From: Neoarius graeffei
Lineage: Eukaryota > Chordata > Actinopteri > Siluriformes > Ariidae
DNA: 64,000 bases
Assembly: GCF_027579695.1 (NCBI RefSeq)
Contig: NC_083570.1
Coordinates: 96,661,463-96,725,462, forward strand
Reading direction: 5' to 3'
Shown: in pieces, positions 45,288 through 55,938 of the stretch
Position numbering within the stretch: position 1 is the stretch's first letter
How the letters are laid out: each line of letters begins with the position of its first letter
Position numbers and translations under genes: made by a program
Notes under the pieces: model-generated
What the model saw: the letters and a program-made list of their open reading frames with translations, nothing else
The model's database searches: none
Told to the model about the DNA's origin: nothing

Positions 45288-45823
45288 TAGTGCTGTCAAG
45301 CGATTAAAATATTTAATCGCGATTAATGTCGCGACTGTCATAGTTAACTCGCGATTAATCGCAATTTAATCGCACATTTTTGTCACATGAAAAACCATTG
45401 TAATTCTCTTATCAGCATAAAAAAAATGAATGGGCTTGCTTTGTACCAATGTTTTTTTTTTATTGCAGAGCATAACACGTCTTGTCACAGCCACTGCAAA
45501 GTCGGGCTGGAGCTGCCGATGGGAAAACGAAACCTATGCCGAGCACCATGGCTCTTCGTCCCGAGGCATGGGGCTAGCGCGCCCTGCCCGCGCTGGTTCT
45601 TTGGGGGGAGGGCAGAGGACTCTGGCTGTGCGGGGCGTGGCATTACAGTCTAGCTGCTATCATTTTTCTAAGCAAAGTCTCTGTTCCAAGTTCCTGGCAG
45701 TTTCAAAAGCTTATGAAAAACCTGTATCATGTCACAGACCGTTAATCTCGCGATAAAAAAATTATCGCCGTTAAAATTGAGTCAAGTTAACGCGATAATA
45801 ACGTGACATTTTTGACAGCACTA
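45288..45823. mobile_element. Non-autonomous hAT, TAGTGCTGTCAAGCG ends
   Basis: Ends TAGTGCTGTCAAGCGATT and ATTTTTGACAGCACTA, exact 8-bp duplication GTTAATAT at 45280-45287 and 45824-45831. TTAATCGCGATTAA-type palindromes lie next to the ends. There is no transposase. Confidence 0.95.
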
Positions 45824-45938
45824 GTTAATATATAGATTTAGACGCTGCCTAAAAGCAGAGCTCCCATCTGTTTCTGGGTTGTAGAATTTTCTTATATCAT
45901 AGCCAGTCTCTTTTGTTTTATTTCTTTACTGGCTAGCA

Positions 45939-46046
45939 CTGGCCACTAGGCGGTGTGTATGACTGGTAATTACTAACACTGACCACTAGGCGGTGTGTAT
46001 GACTGGTAATTACTAACACTGACCACTAGGCGGTGTGTATGAGTGG
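45939..46046. repeat. 40-bp minisatellite, about 2.7 units
   Basis: The motif CACTAGGCGGTGTGTATGA recurs at 45945, 45985 and 46025, a 40-bp period, inside L1 ORF2. Confidence 0.92.
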
Positions 46047-46939
46047 TGGTACACGTACACGGACAAACCACAAAAAATCGACTCGATGGGTTTACCATTT
46101 TTTCTTAGGTATGGAGCTCTGCTACTATATGAACGGAGTAGAAGGCGTTCTGCATCTGCTGTTGTTAGAAGGTCCAGTTCTGACTGCAAGTTGAGCCGTC
46201 GCTTCAGCAGGCTTGGGGATGGGTAAACTGAATTTAGTTGGTCTATATCCAAAATTTTAGGTGTGAGGTCTTGTAATTTTGCCTTTCGGATTTTGTTGGA
46301 ATATGCTGAATAAGAAATAATTTGATGTAAATATGCTTTGAGTAATTCCCATAATAACAAAAAACTGGTGGAGTCGGTTTTATTTAAAACAATGAAATCA
46401 TCGATTGTAGAAGATATAAAAACATTAAATGCATCGTCAGATAACAGCAGTGGGTTAAACCTCCAGGGTGATGAAAAGCGGGGTTGATCCACAAATTTTA
46501 TGTTTAAAGTTAGGGAGCATGATCTGAAATAACAATTGAGTGATACTCAGAGGAAGTCACTTTGGAGACAAGAGAACTGTCAACAAAAAAATAATGTGAG
46601 AATATGATTGATGTACATGTGGAAAAAAAAGAAAATTCCTTAGCTTGTGGATTATAGAACCTCCAGGGGTCAACAAACCCACTCTTGGACATAAAATCAG
46701 AAACTGATTTGGACATAGAGGATTGTGACAAAGTATGGGGGTTTGAGCAGTCTAATGAAGGATCAGTAACACAGTTCAAATCACCACCCAATATCAAAAG
46801 GTGAGTGTTTAAGAAAGGAAAATTACCGAATAGACTGTAAATTTTGGGTCATCAAAATTTGGTGCATATATATTCACCAACAGTACAGGGTTGTGGTATA
46901 GAGCGCGTGCAATAATTAAGCAGGGCTGCCAACTTTTTG

Positions 46940-47602
46940 AAATTCCTTGGAGTGAGATTTTTTTTTTGGGGGGGGGGGGGGTCAACGGCAAAATTTTTCC
47001 GCACACCATGCAGTAAGTGGGAATTTTGTATTCAGTTTGATATTAAACTTGTCCCCCTGCATTCTGGTGTTTTGCCTGTGGGTCGTCCAGCTGGAGATGG
47101 ACAATGGGGGGGGGGGGGGGGGGGGGGGTTGAGATTTTGGATTTAGTAGATGTTCCTGCATTCTGGTGGATTTTTGGAGTGGCCCGCTGTGCCATACCTA
47201 CATTCTTACACACCCTGACTTGCCAGGCCTTCAGCTTGTAGCCAACAAAAGCACCAAGTTTTGGCTTAAAAGCCCCCACACTAGAAAACTACAGATGACT
47301 GCCAATGTTCCTGTAGCCCTATAGACCTGTGTTTCAGATTTAAAGGCAAGTTCATGTTTGAAAATATTTCATCAGCTAATCCTAAACACCGTCTGAATTG
47401 AAACTAAATGTTAAGTTTTTAATAACTGTTGCAAAAAATAAGATTGCCCCTCACTGACTATTTATTATGCATTTAAGGGCTTTCCCCACCACTGGGTTCA
47501 GCAGAAGATTGGCATGGGGAAAAATATCAACAGCAAAAGAACAAATAAAATGCTTAAACAGTAAGCAAAATGTGCATGTACTACAAGAAACATTAAAATG
47601 AT
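46940..47602. other. hAT interior, left part, no gene
   Basis: Low-complexity sequence with two G-runs and a repeated CCTGCATTCTGGTG motif (47055, 47154). No frame is supported. Confidence 0.5.
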
Positions 47603-47921
47603 TGTAGCGCTTTCAGCGTGTGCGTGGAGCACAGAGGACGGCAGGACAACGCTTTAGATATAGACAAGGCTTTTATTTCTCAACTTTTCAGTTAAGTCGC
47701 CGCTTTCTAGGAAGCGCCGTAAAACACACACACACTCGGTGTTCTGGTCCCGGGTTGTGCTCCCTCTGCTCTCCCTCTGCCTCCTTAAATAGGGAGCGGT
47801 TACTGGGAAAACACACAAAACACAGGTTAATCACCATCAGGTGTAGCGATTCTGCCACTCACCTTCCCTGGCTCCGCCCTCCTGTCACAGACCGGCGCTT
47901 GACCACGCCCCCGCTGCCACA
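47603..47921 (-). repeat. 3' LTR of Gmr1-like element
   Basis: 319 bp, TGTAGCGCTTTC...GCTGCCACA. It carries TATTTAAG (47784-47791, minus) and an AATAAA signal near 47670. The bases just inside (GGGCGGTGGTA on the minus strand) are a weak polypurine tract. Confidence 0.93.
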
Positions 47922-49583
47922 TACCACCACCGCCCGACTCAGGCCAGGCGCCCGTCCGGCCTGCAGCCGACTCCCCCCCCCCCCCCCCCCCCCCTTGACG
48001 GGAGAGGAAGTCCGCCACGACCATCTGCGCTCCCGGCCTGTGGACCACCTTGAAGTTGAAGGGTTGGAGTGCCAGATACCAACAGGTGATCCACGCGTTG
48101 GCATCCTTCATGCGGTGGAGCCACTGGAGGGGCGCGTGGTCTGAACAGAGGGTGAAAGGGCGCCCCAGCAGGTAATAACGGAGGGCGAGGACCGCCCACT
48201 TGATCGCCAGGCATTCCTTCTCAATCGTGCTGTAGCGCCCCTCACGCACCGACAGCTTCCAACTGATGTACAGGATGGGGCGATCCTCCCCCTCCACCTG
48301 CTGGGACAAAACGGCCCCCAGCCCTCTGTCCGACGCATCCGTCTGTAACATAAAAGGGAGAGAGAAGTCAGGGGAGTGTAAAAGTGGCCCCCCACACAGT
48401 GCAGCCTTTACCTCAGAGAAAGCCCGCTGGCACTGCTCCGTCCACTGGACTGGATCTGGCGCCCCCTTTTTAGTGAGGTCAGTCAGCGGGCTGGTGACGT
48501 CCGAATAATTAGGTATAAACCTACGAGAGTAGCCAGCCAGCCCCAGGAACTGTCTCACCCCCTTTTTGGTCTTGGGCCTCGGGCAGGCCGCAATCGCTGC
48601 CGTCTTATTAATTTGGGGACGCACCTGCCCGTTGCCCAAGTGGAAGCCCAGATACCGTACTTCCACCCGCCCAATCGCACACTTCTTCAGGTTGGCAGTG
48701 AGACCCGCCCGCCTCAGCGACCTAAGGACGGCCCTCAGGTGTTGCAGGTGCCGCTGCCAGTCATTACTATAAATGACAATATCGTCGAGATAAGCGGCCG
48801 CATAGGTGGCGTGGGGCCGGAGGACCCTGTCCATCAGCCGCTGAAACGTAGCAGGCGCCCCAAACAGCCCAAACGGAAGTGTGACGAACTGGTGTAAGCC
48901 GAACAGTGTGGAAAAGGCCGTTTTCTCCCAGGATAATGGAGTCAAGGGGATCTGCCAATATCCCTTCGTCAAATCCAGTGTCGAGTAAAAGCGAGCCATG
49001 CCTAGTCGATCGAGCAGCTCATCAATACGAGGCATTGGGTATGCATCAAATTTAGACACCGCGTTGACTTTTCTATAGTCCACACAGAACCGGACCGACC
49101 CGTCGGCCTTGGGAACCAAGACCACCGGGTTGCTCCAGTCACTGTGGGACTCCTCGACGATGCCCATTTCGAGCATGGCCTGAAGTTCTTCCCGAACCAC
49201 CTTTTTTTGTGTTCGGGTAGCCTATAAGGGCGGCTACGCACTACCACCCCCGGGGGCGTCTCTATGTGGTGTTCTATGAGGTTAGTGCGACCAGGCAGGG
49301 GCGAGAACACATCCGAAAACTCGGCCTGCAACTGGGCGACCTCCGTGAGTTGGGTCGGGGAGAGGTGGTCTCCACAGGGGACCGGAGAGGAACGTGATGC
49401 CAATGTCCCTCTTTGAACCTCCGGCCCCAGCTCCGCCTTCTCTGGAACTACCGACACCAACGCCACGGGGACCTCCTCGTTCCAGAGTTTAAGTAGATTG
49501 AGGTGGTAGATCTGTAGTGCCCCCTCCCTGTCTGTTCGCCTTACTTCATAGTCGACGTCCCCGACTCGCCGTGTGACCTCAAA
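47922..49583 (-). pseudogene. Gmr1-like RT and RNase H, frameshifted
   Basis: Second half of the pol polyprotein. Downstream of the MITE the frame resumes with FEVTRRVGDVDYEV and the linker to RPYRLPEHKK (49002-49583). There an A7 run at about 49201-49207 is one base short of the expected in-frame length. The next frame (to 47827) carries RT with CVDYRKVNAV, STLDLTKGYWQIPL (catalytic Asp), LPFGLFGAPATFQRL and YLDDIVIY, then RNase H with LQTDASDRGLGAV, IEKECLAI and SDHAPLQW. A 22-base C-run (47973-47994) reads as polyglycine at the C terminus, and the frame runs into the LTR. One indel and the MITE are the only lesions found. Confidence 0.9.
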
Positions 49584-50268
49584 TGCCGCTTTTCCACTAC
49601 AAACGCGGCTGAGTCGGGCTGAGCCGTGCCGTGCTGAGTCGAGCTGAGTGGGGCTGTTGGAGTTGCATTTCAACTACAACCACGCTGAACCGTGCTGGCT
49701 GGAAGTGGGTGGACACATTGGGTGGAGTTAGCGAAAGTGGGTGGACGTCACATGATGTCGTTAAGCAGCGCAAACAGTGACATCAGTGAGCTTTTAAGCG
49801 GTAGTCTCACGACCTGAATACTAAACAATAAACATGGAGGACATGGAGTCGTTAGTGTTGCTGGTCTTGGTTCTGTGGCTTGTTGTCACCGACAACGCCA
49901 ACAGATACTGGCAAGAGTGTATAGATGAGGTGAAGCGCATAAGACTTCATAATTCTCGTAATTCTCCTTCTTCCGGGTTTACGGTGTTTACAGATCCCAG
50001 CGTGCTCGCGGGGCGTGTGTGGGCATGTGAGGACACTCCTCCTCACCAATCAGTGCACAGGGGAGTGTCTGCTCACGCCCCCAGCCTCACTCGGCACGGT
50101 TTGGCTCGCTTCAGCCCCACTCCAAAACGGTGCGAGTTTTAGGGGCTAAGCAGGGCTGAAGCGAGCTGAGTCGTGCTGTTTTTTGGTAGTCGAAACGCGA
50201 GCCGTGTCGGGCTGAAGTGAGCTGAAGCGAGCTGAAGTGAGCTGAAAAAGGGTAGTGGAAAAGGGCCA
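49584..50268. mobile_element. Non-autonomous DNA transposon in pol (Harbinger-like?)
   Basis: Ends TGCCGCTTTTCCACTAC and GTAGTGGAAAAGGGCCA, direct AAA flanks (49581-49583, 50269-50271). It splits the pol codons for the GPF/EVT junction. Repeated GGCTGAG/AGCTGAG units lie near both ends. A plus-strand frame at 49834 (MEDMESLVLLVL, about 55 codons before a GTAATT) may be a remnant first exon. A 3-bp duplication suits PIF/Harbinger but also CACTA elements. Confidence 0.7.
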
Positions 50269-52887
50269 AAAGGGTCCTTGCCACTTGGCGATTAATTTGG
50301 AGCTCGACGTGGGCAACAGGATGAGTACCTTATCTCCCGGAGTGAACTCTCTAAGGCGCGTGCCCTTGTTGTACAGGCGGGCTTGCCGTTCCTGGGCCTG
50401 CCGCAAATTCTCCTGAGTTAGGTGGGTGAGCGTGTGGAGTTTTGCACGCAGGTCCATAACGTACTGAATTTCGTTTTTACTCTGTGAAGGTCCCTCCTCC
50501 CAATTTTCCCGCAGTACATCTAAGATGCCGCGCGGCTTACGCCCATATAATAGTTCAAACGGGGAGAACCCCGTGGAGGCTTGGGGGACCTCTCGCACTG
50601 CAAATAACAAGGGTTCGAGCCACTTATCCCAGTTACGTACGTCCTCACTTACGAATTTTTTGATTATATTTTTGAGGGTGCGATTGAACCGTTCAACTAA
50701 GCTGTCCGTTTGTGGGTGATAAACGCTGGTGCGGATCGGCTTAATACCCAGTAGCCCATACAGTTCGCTCAGTGTTCGTGACATAAACGAGGTGCCTTGG
50801 TCAGTCAGAATCTCTTTCGGGATTCCAACCCGGGAGATGACGTGGAAGAGGGCCTCTGCAATACTGCGTGCTGAGATATTGCGAAGAGGCACCGCTTCCG
50901 GGTATCGCGTTGCATAGTCCACAAGAACCAATAGAAAGCGGTACCCTCGTGTTGACCGATCTAATGGCCCGACGAGATCCATCCCAATTCTTTCGAACGG
51001 GGTCTCGATTAATGGTAGGGGCCGCAAGGGCGCTTTTGGAATGGCCACTGGATTTACTAACTGGCATTCGCGGCACGCCGTACACCACTTACGGACGTCG
51101 CCGTGAATCCCCGGCCAATAAAATTGGGCCATTATTCGGGCTAGTGTCTTATCCTGCCCGAGGTGTCCAGCCATGGGATTAAAGTGAGCCGCCTGGAATA
51201 CCAATTCCTGGCAGCTCTTTGGAATTAACAACTGGGTGACTCGCTCTTTCATCTTAGTGTCCTGCGTCACTCGGTATAACCTATCCTTCAAAATGGAAAA
51301 ATAGGGGAAGGACGGGGTGGCGTTCGGCTGGAGCGTTTGACCATCGATTACTCTCACTTGGTCAAACGCGTGTCGCATAGTCTCGTCTCGCAATTGTTCT
51401 AGTGGGAAATCCGCGAGGGATTCCCCAACAGAAAGAAGAGGAGCCGGCGGCTCCTCGCTCTGTCGCGGAGATGACGTAGACGGCTCTGCGACCGCAGCTC
51501 CAGCCAAAGCGACACCGGGACCTCCCCCTGTCAAATGGCAGGACCCACTCTTTACTAGGTGCGCCATTAAACCCTGAAATCCCGGCCAATCAGTCCCCAA
51601 AATTAAAGAGTGGGTAAGGCGAGGATTAACCGCCACCTTTACTATAGATTTTTCCCCTCTGAAATATATGTGGACCGACACCAAAGGGTACCTGTGAACA
51701 TCCCCATGCACACACAACACCTTCACCCCCTGTGCTCCCCCCAATGCCTCGTCTTGCACCAGGCTTTGGCGGATCGAGGTCTGATTGCAACCCGAATCCA
51801 CCAACGCCTGATATGTAGCCCCTTGTACACTCACCGGTATGCGATACACTCCAGCCCGATCGAGGGCAGCTTCTGGCTCGTCGGGGATCCGCACCACCGC
51901 GCCCACCTCCATTGCTGCGCCCTGTTGCTGCAGGTGGCCCGGTTCCCCGCAGCGCCAGCAAACCGGCCCGGGCCTTCCCTCTGCAGCTGTGCTCTGGGGC
52001 TCACTCACCTGAGGGGGGGGAGAGACAGACACAGAAGGGAGAAACGGGAGGGCACCATGGGTGCGGCGGGCCGGCTGGGGTGGAGCCGGCCCCCGCCTCC
52101 GTGGTGGGGGAATGGGGCGAGGACGGGACACAGAAGGGGGGGGAGGAAGAGAGAGAGAAGAGGAGAGAAGAGACAACATCGTTGGTTGTCCTGCCGCCGG
52201 AACAGCTGCCAAATGATCCTCCGCCAGTCCTACGGCCTGATCCAGCGACGCCGGGCAGTGGCACTGGACCCACTCCGCGGTTCCGGCTGGTAAGCGGGCA
52301 ATGAATTGCTCCAGCACCACCTGATCGATGATTCCCTCGGCGTCGCGATCGTCGGCCCTCAGCCACCGCCAGCAGGCATCCCGGAGCTGCTGGCTGAACG
52401 CGAACAGCCTGCCGACTTCCTCCATCCACAGCGCGCGGAAGCGCTGGCGCTGTTGTTCGGGCGTGCGCCCCACGCGCTGGAGGACGGCCCGGCGAAGGTC
52501 CGCGTAGGCCAGCCGGTGGTCGGCGGGGAGCTGTAGTGTGGCCAGCTGCGCCTCTCCCGTCAGGAGGGGGAGGAGGCACGCCGGGCGCTGCTCCATCGGC
52601 CACCCCGAGGCTTCGGCGACCTGCTCAAACAAGGTGATAAACGCCTCGGGGTCGTCCTGCGGGCCCATCTTGGTCATGGTGAGGGGAGACGGGCCCACGG
52701 CCGGGGCGCTGGTGGACCCCGCCGACGCGAGGAGATGCTGGAACGCCTCACGATCTTCCTGCTGGGCCAGCACCAGGGCTTCGAAGCGGCGCTCCTGCTC
52801 CTTTTGGAGCATGACGAGTGCCTGGTGCTGGCTCTGCTGAGCCGTGGCGAGGGCGTGGACCAAGTCCGCGAACGGGGAGGATTCCAT
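50269..52887 (-). CDS. Gmr1-like Gag-protease-integrase polyprotein (5' part of pol)
   Basis: One open frame of about 870 codons from ATG 52885-52887. Gag has a glutamine-rich coiled start, then a capsid region at about 80-230 related to vertebrate SCAN domains (FEQVAEASGWP, LWMEEVGRLFAFSQQLRDACWRWL). Next come a Pro/Ser-rich linker, a zinc knuckle start CWRCGEPGHLQQQ (its last Cys is not seen) and an aspartic protease with ALVDSGCNQTS. Integrase follows: zinc region H-H-C-C (AHFNPMAGHLG, CTACRECQ), catalytic Asp in GMDLVGPL, Asp in LTDQGTSF and Glu in VERFNRTLKN, then the C-terminal GDKVLILLP and KWQGPF, where the MITE cuts in. Gag, protease and integrase are fused without frameshift. Confidence 0.9.
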
Positions 52888-52915
52888 GGGACTGCAAGCT
52901 TGGTGCTCCACCTTT

Positions 52916-52933
52916 TCCCGGGTTTCGGCACCA
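52916..52933 (-). promoter_or_regulatory. tRNA-Phe primer binding site
   Basis: One base inside the 5' LTR the minus strand reads TGGTGCCGAAACCCGGGA. The plus strand (TCCCGGGTTTCGGCACCA) equals the 3' 18 bases of vertebrate tRNA-Phe with CCA as I know it, so first-strand synthesis is predicted to be primed by tRNA-Phe. Confidence 0.85.
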
Positions 52934-52934
52934 C

Positions 52935-53253
52935 TGTAGTGCTTTCGGCGTGTGGGTGGAGCACAGAGGACGGCAGGACAACACTTTAGATATAGACAAG
53001 GCTTTTATTTCTCAACTTTTCAGTTACGTCGCCGCTTTCTAGGAAGCGCCGTAAAACACACACACACTCAGTGTTCTGGTCCCGGGTTGCGCTCCCTCTG
53101 CTCTCCCTCTGCCTCCTTAAATAGGGAGCGGTTACTGGGAAAACACACAAAACACAGGTTAATCACCGTCAGGTGTAGCGATTCTGCCACTCACCTTCCC
53201 TGGCTCCACCCTCCTGTCACAGACCGGCGCTTGACCACGCCCCTGCTGCCACA
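52935..53253 (-). repeat. 5' LTR of Gmr1-like element
   Basis: 319 bp, TGTAGTGCTTTC...GCTGCCACA. Promoter TATTTAAG on the minus strand at 53116-53123. Differs from the 3' LTR at about 10 positions by eye. Confidence 0.93.
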
Positions 53254-53258
53254 ATGAT

Positions 53259-54249
53259 TAAGTTTGAACAGTATTGAAACACAAAAAGCTGAACCTTGGC
53301 CATAGGTGGGAATGTGCACACAAAGTTGGGCTTAAAAATTTTGGTCATACTTAAATAAGCTATATTAATATATTTCTTATTAATTTATTTCTTATCTATG
53401 TTTCTTATTAGTAATAGAGCATTCATCAGGGCCTGTTATCTGACAAATATTCTCTACCTGTCTTGTCCTCTTTGAAACCCTGTCTCCTCAGTATATTGTT
53501 CTCTGTTTTTTTTTAAAATTATTCACAAGTTCAAGTTCTTTGATATTACAGGTGACCATGCTTTATTTACTATAACTGAGCAATTACATACATCATAAAT
53601 AATTAAAAATAAATACCCTGTAAATAAACAATAGGTATGGTGGCTAATGGCTCTTCTTGCATTTGTAATATTATCTCTTACTTGCTTTATTTTACAACAT
53701 TTCTAGTATGGCTTCAAATAAAGTCATAATGTATGATAACATACAGTAAACAAACTAAAAATGCGCCTTAATAAACATGTGCTAAGGAGGTGCTCTCCCG
53801 TGCTGCTTGTTGGGGAAGATAGAGGCTGTGGCACGGCAGTAGGCCTATAATGATTTAGCATGCCTAGTACACAGCTCTCGATATGGCATTAAATATTCTC
53901 ACAACACTTATAGGCTAAAACGATTCAGAAACTTTATATAAGTTCATAATTACGCCAGTAACACCACACATTGGCGTGCATATGTACAAACCTCTCTGAG
54001 ACACCTCTCTTCAACTAGGATACCTTCTTCTCTCTCCTCTTCCTCTAAATTGACGGTAGGCAATTATCCAACTTCTGGCGAGTGCAGCATCATTAGATGC
54101 GCCACCTACCATAGGGGAGTGTGTACAGAAGGGAACACCTCTCTGCTTGTTTAGCCGTGCATAAGGCGTAATTGATCAATCACAAGTGGTTGGCGTGACG
54201 CAATGGGTAGCCTAGATTAGATAGATAAACTAGATTTTTTTTTCTAGCG
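53259..54249. other. hAT interior, right part, no gene
   Basis: AT-rich remainder of the 46921-54718 hAT. No frame, terminal repeat or known repeat recognised. Confidence 0.5.
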
Positions 54250-54258
54250 TGAGAAATC

Positions 54259-54632
54259 GGGGGCGGCACGGTGGTGTAGTGGTTAGCGCTGTCGCCTCAT
54301 AGCAAGATGGTCCGGGTTCAAGCCCCGTGGCCGGCGAGGGCCTTTCTGTGCAGAGTTTGCATGTTCTCCCCGTGTCCGCGTGGGTTTCCTTCGGGTGCTC
54401 CGGTTTCCCCCACAGTCCAAAGACATGCAGGTTAGGTTAACTGGTGACTCTAAATTGAGCGTAGGTGTGAATGTGAGTGTGAATGGTTGTCTGTGTCTAT
54501 GTGTCAGCTCTGTGATGACCTGGTGACTTGTCCAGGGTGTACCCTGCCTTTTGCCCGTAGTCAGCTGGGATAGGCTCCAGCTTGCCTGCGACCCTGTAGA
54601 AGGATAAAGCGGCTAGAGATAATGAGATGAGA
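54259..54632 (+). mobile_element. V-SINE in the hAT
   Basis: Plus-strand full-length copy starting GGGGGCGGCACGGTGGTGTA, with box B-like GGGTTCAAGCCCC. Exact 9-bp duplication TGAGAAATC at 54250-54258 and 54633-54641. Confidence 0.94.
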
Positions 54633-55037
54633 TGAGAAATCAGAGGTATGGCGTGTGAGCGTGTGAAGACAATCAAATGCGTGTGTCTCACGCTCATTGC
54701 ATGAGAGTTGGCAGCCCAGAATTAAGTATCTTCCATTTTTGTCAATTATGGTCTTGAAAGCAGAAAAATTAATTCTTTTATTGACCAAAATTGCCACCCC
54801 TCTAGCTTTGGAATCAAAAGTTGAATGAAAAATATCACCTACCCATGGACACCTGAGTCTGATTTGATCTCTGTTGCGTAAATGAGTTTCCTGAAGGAAA
54901 GCTATGTCAGTGTTTAACCATTTTAGATGTGAAAATATCTTTGATCTCTTAATTGGACTATTCATACCTTTAACATTCCAGCTCAAGAATCTAATACTTG
55001 AACCGTTATCAAAATTGCGTGACTTAGTATTGATCAT

Positions 55038-55938
55038 CTACACTGTCACTTGAGAAAAGGAAGTAGCATCTCACCCACAACATCAGAGATAATGGAAAAG
55101 GAGAAGAAAAAGAAAATGAAACAAAACAAAAAGACATATATACATACAGAGATGTAACCCGAAAACCAACAACCCATCCTGCCCATCCACCCTCCCACCC
55201 ACACATCAAATGTTCCCATCCCCAAACAATAAGAACAACGTGCAGACTCCAAAAGGAGCCATCCTCGTAGAGAGGTGCTTTCAACTGTGTAGCTATGTTT
55301 AACAGATAAGCGCCTGCAGAGAAATAAACTTTAAATATAAAATGCAAGGCACATATAATCAACAATCTGAGCTGTTATAGTAACTGTTAAGGAGGTAAAA
55401 AGTATGAAATAAAATAAAGAATATCATGATCTATGGAATGATAATAAAAGGAGTTAAATTGAAAATAAAGAAGTAAATAAATCAAATTCAAGACTAAAGG
55501 TAGTCAGTTTCATTAAAAATCAATCAGGAGCTTGTGAGGTCTTTGGATCAACAGAATAGACACAATGTGCACAGTATAAGACCTCTTAAATCAAGTATTG
55601 TCTAGCAGAAAAAAAAAAAACCATGAGGAAATAATAATAGTTAAATAAAATAGGTAAAAATGACCGATATGACCTTAAGACATTGACAATCATATAATCA
55701 GAGACAAGAAGCTACATGGCATTTATTTAAGCGAGAGCAACACGCTCAAGAGAAATGTTGTTCGGTCTAAAGTTATTATCAGTTCTGTTCTCATAGACAG
55801 TCAATGTCCCAGAGGAGATTACAACATAAGGTCATACCGTATGTGCTGAATTTACTCACTCATCAATAGATTTAGGTCGAACCTGAATGATTGGCTGGAG
55901 TTATCGCCATAGAAAAGTATGGTGCAGTCTCTTTAGTT
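55038..55938 (-). other. L1 inter-ORF spacer
   Basis: About 900 bp between L1 ORF2 start and the hAT, without a supported frame. A cysteine-poor hydrophobic minus-strand frame at 55024-55365 has no recognisable domain. Fish L1-type elements can have long spacers here, but extra decayed insertions are possible. Confidence 0.45.

Larger units (their letters stand above)
47603..53253 (-). mobile_element. Gmr1-like Ty3/Gypsy retrotransposon, full length
   Basis: LTRs of 319 bp at 47603-47921 and 52935-53253, exact duplication ATGAT at 47598-47602 and 53254-53258. Minus-strand order is LTR, tRNA-Phe primer site, gag, protease, integrase, [MITE], RT, RNase H, LTR. Integrase before RT is the Ty1/copia order. 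It is known among deuterostome Ty3/Gypsy elements of the Gmr1 group (first described from Atlantic cod). The LTRs differ at about 10 sites. Apart from the MITE I see only one coding frameshift. Confidence 0.93.
46921..54718. mobile_element. Non-autonomous hAT carrying a Gypsy element and a SINE
   Basis: Ends CAGGGCTGCCAACTTTTTG and GAGTTGGCAGCCCA. The flanks TAATTAAG (46913-46920) and GAATTAAG (54719-54726) match at 7 of 8 bases. L1 endonuclease coding resumes on both sides. Net of the Gypsy element and SINE the hAT is about 1.8 kb without transposase. It has G-runs at 46971-46981 and 47106-47128. Confidence 0.82.
42484..55037 (-). pseudogene. L1 ORF2 (endonuclease-reverse transcriptase), fragmented
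   Basis: The L1 enzyme nicks DNA and copies the element RNA. It starts near 55037: the endonuclease N terminus reads FLSWNVKGMNSP, LQETHL. It continues across the 46921-54718 hAT with LLVNIYAPN (46809-46920), LGGDLNCVTDP and ISDHAP (46510-46797). After the linker (46013-46492), RT pieces follow: APDPDGFGVEFYKKF, NGVIKGRQL (44499-45074), YADD at 44284-44295 and FKYLGI (43738-44037). C-terminal pieces run to 42484 with FSCPRLQKFWSD. Several frameshifts and stops exist apart from the insertions, and a 40-bp minisatellite lies at 45939-46046. Confidence 0.88.

Noticed and set aside
45939..46046. Possible CRISPR-like direct repeats
   Set aside because: The 40-bp units are contiguous with no unique spacers, in a eukaryotic L1.
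47620..48144. 174-codon plus-strand frame through the 3' LTR
   Set aside because: Antisense to LTR and RNase H coding. A near-copy appears at the other LTR because the LTRs are repeated.
49834..50142. 102-codon plus-strand frame in the MITE
   Set aside because: Only the first about 50 codons look protein-like and may be a remnant exon. The rest overlaps the terminal GCTGAG repeats.
52001..52603. 200-codon Pro/Arg-rich frame and other frames over the Gmr1-like gag
   Set aside because: GC-rich alternate frames of gag, with no domain. The real frame carries the capsid and protease motifs.
52100..52700. A host SCAN-domain gene
   Set aside because: The region is Gag inside an element with LTRs, primer site and 5-bp duplication.
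54259..54340. Possible tRNA genes at SINE heads
   Set aside because: A and B boxes are part of the SINE, followed by V-core and tail, without a tRNA 3' end.
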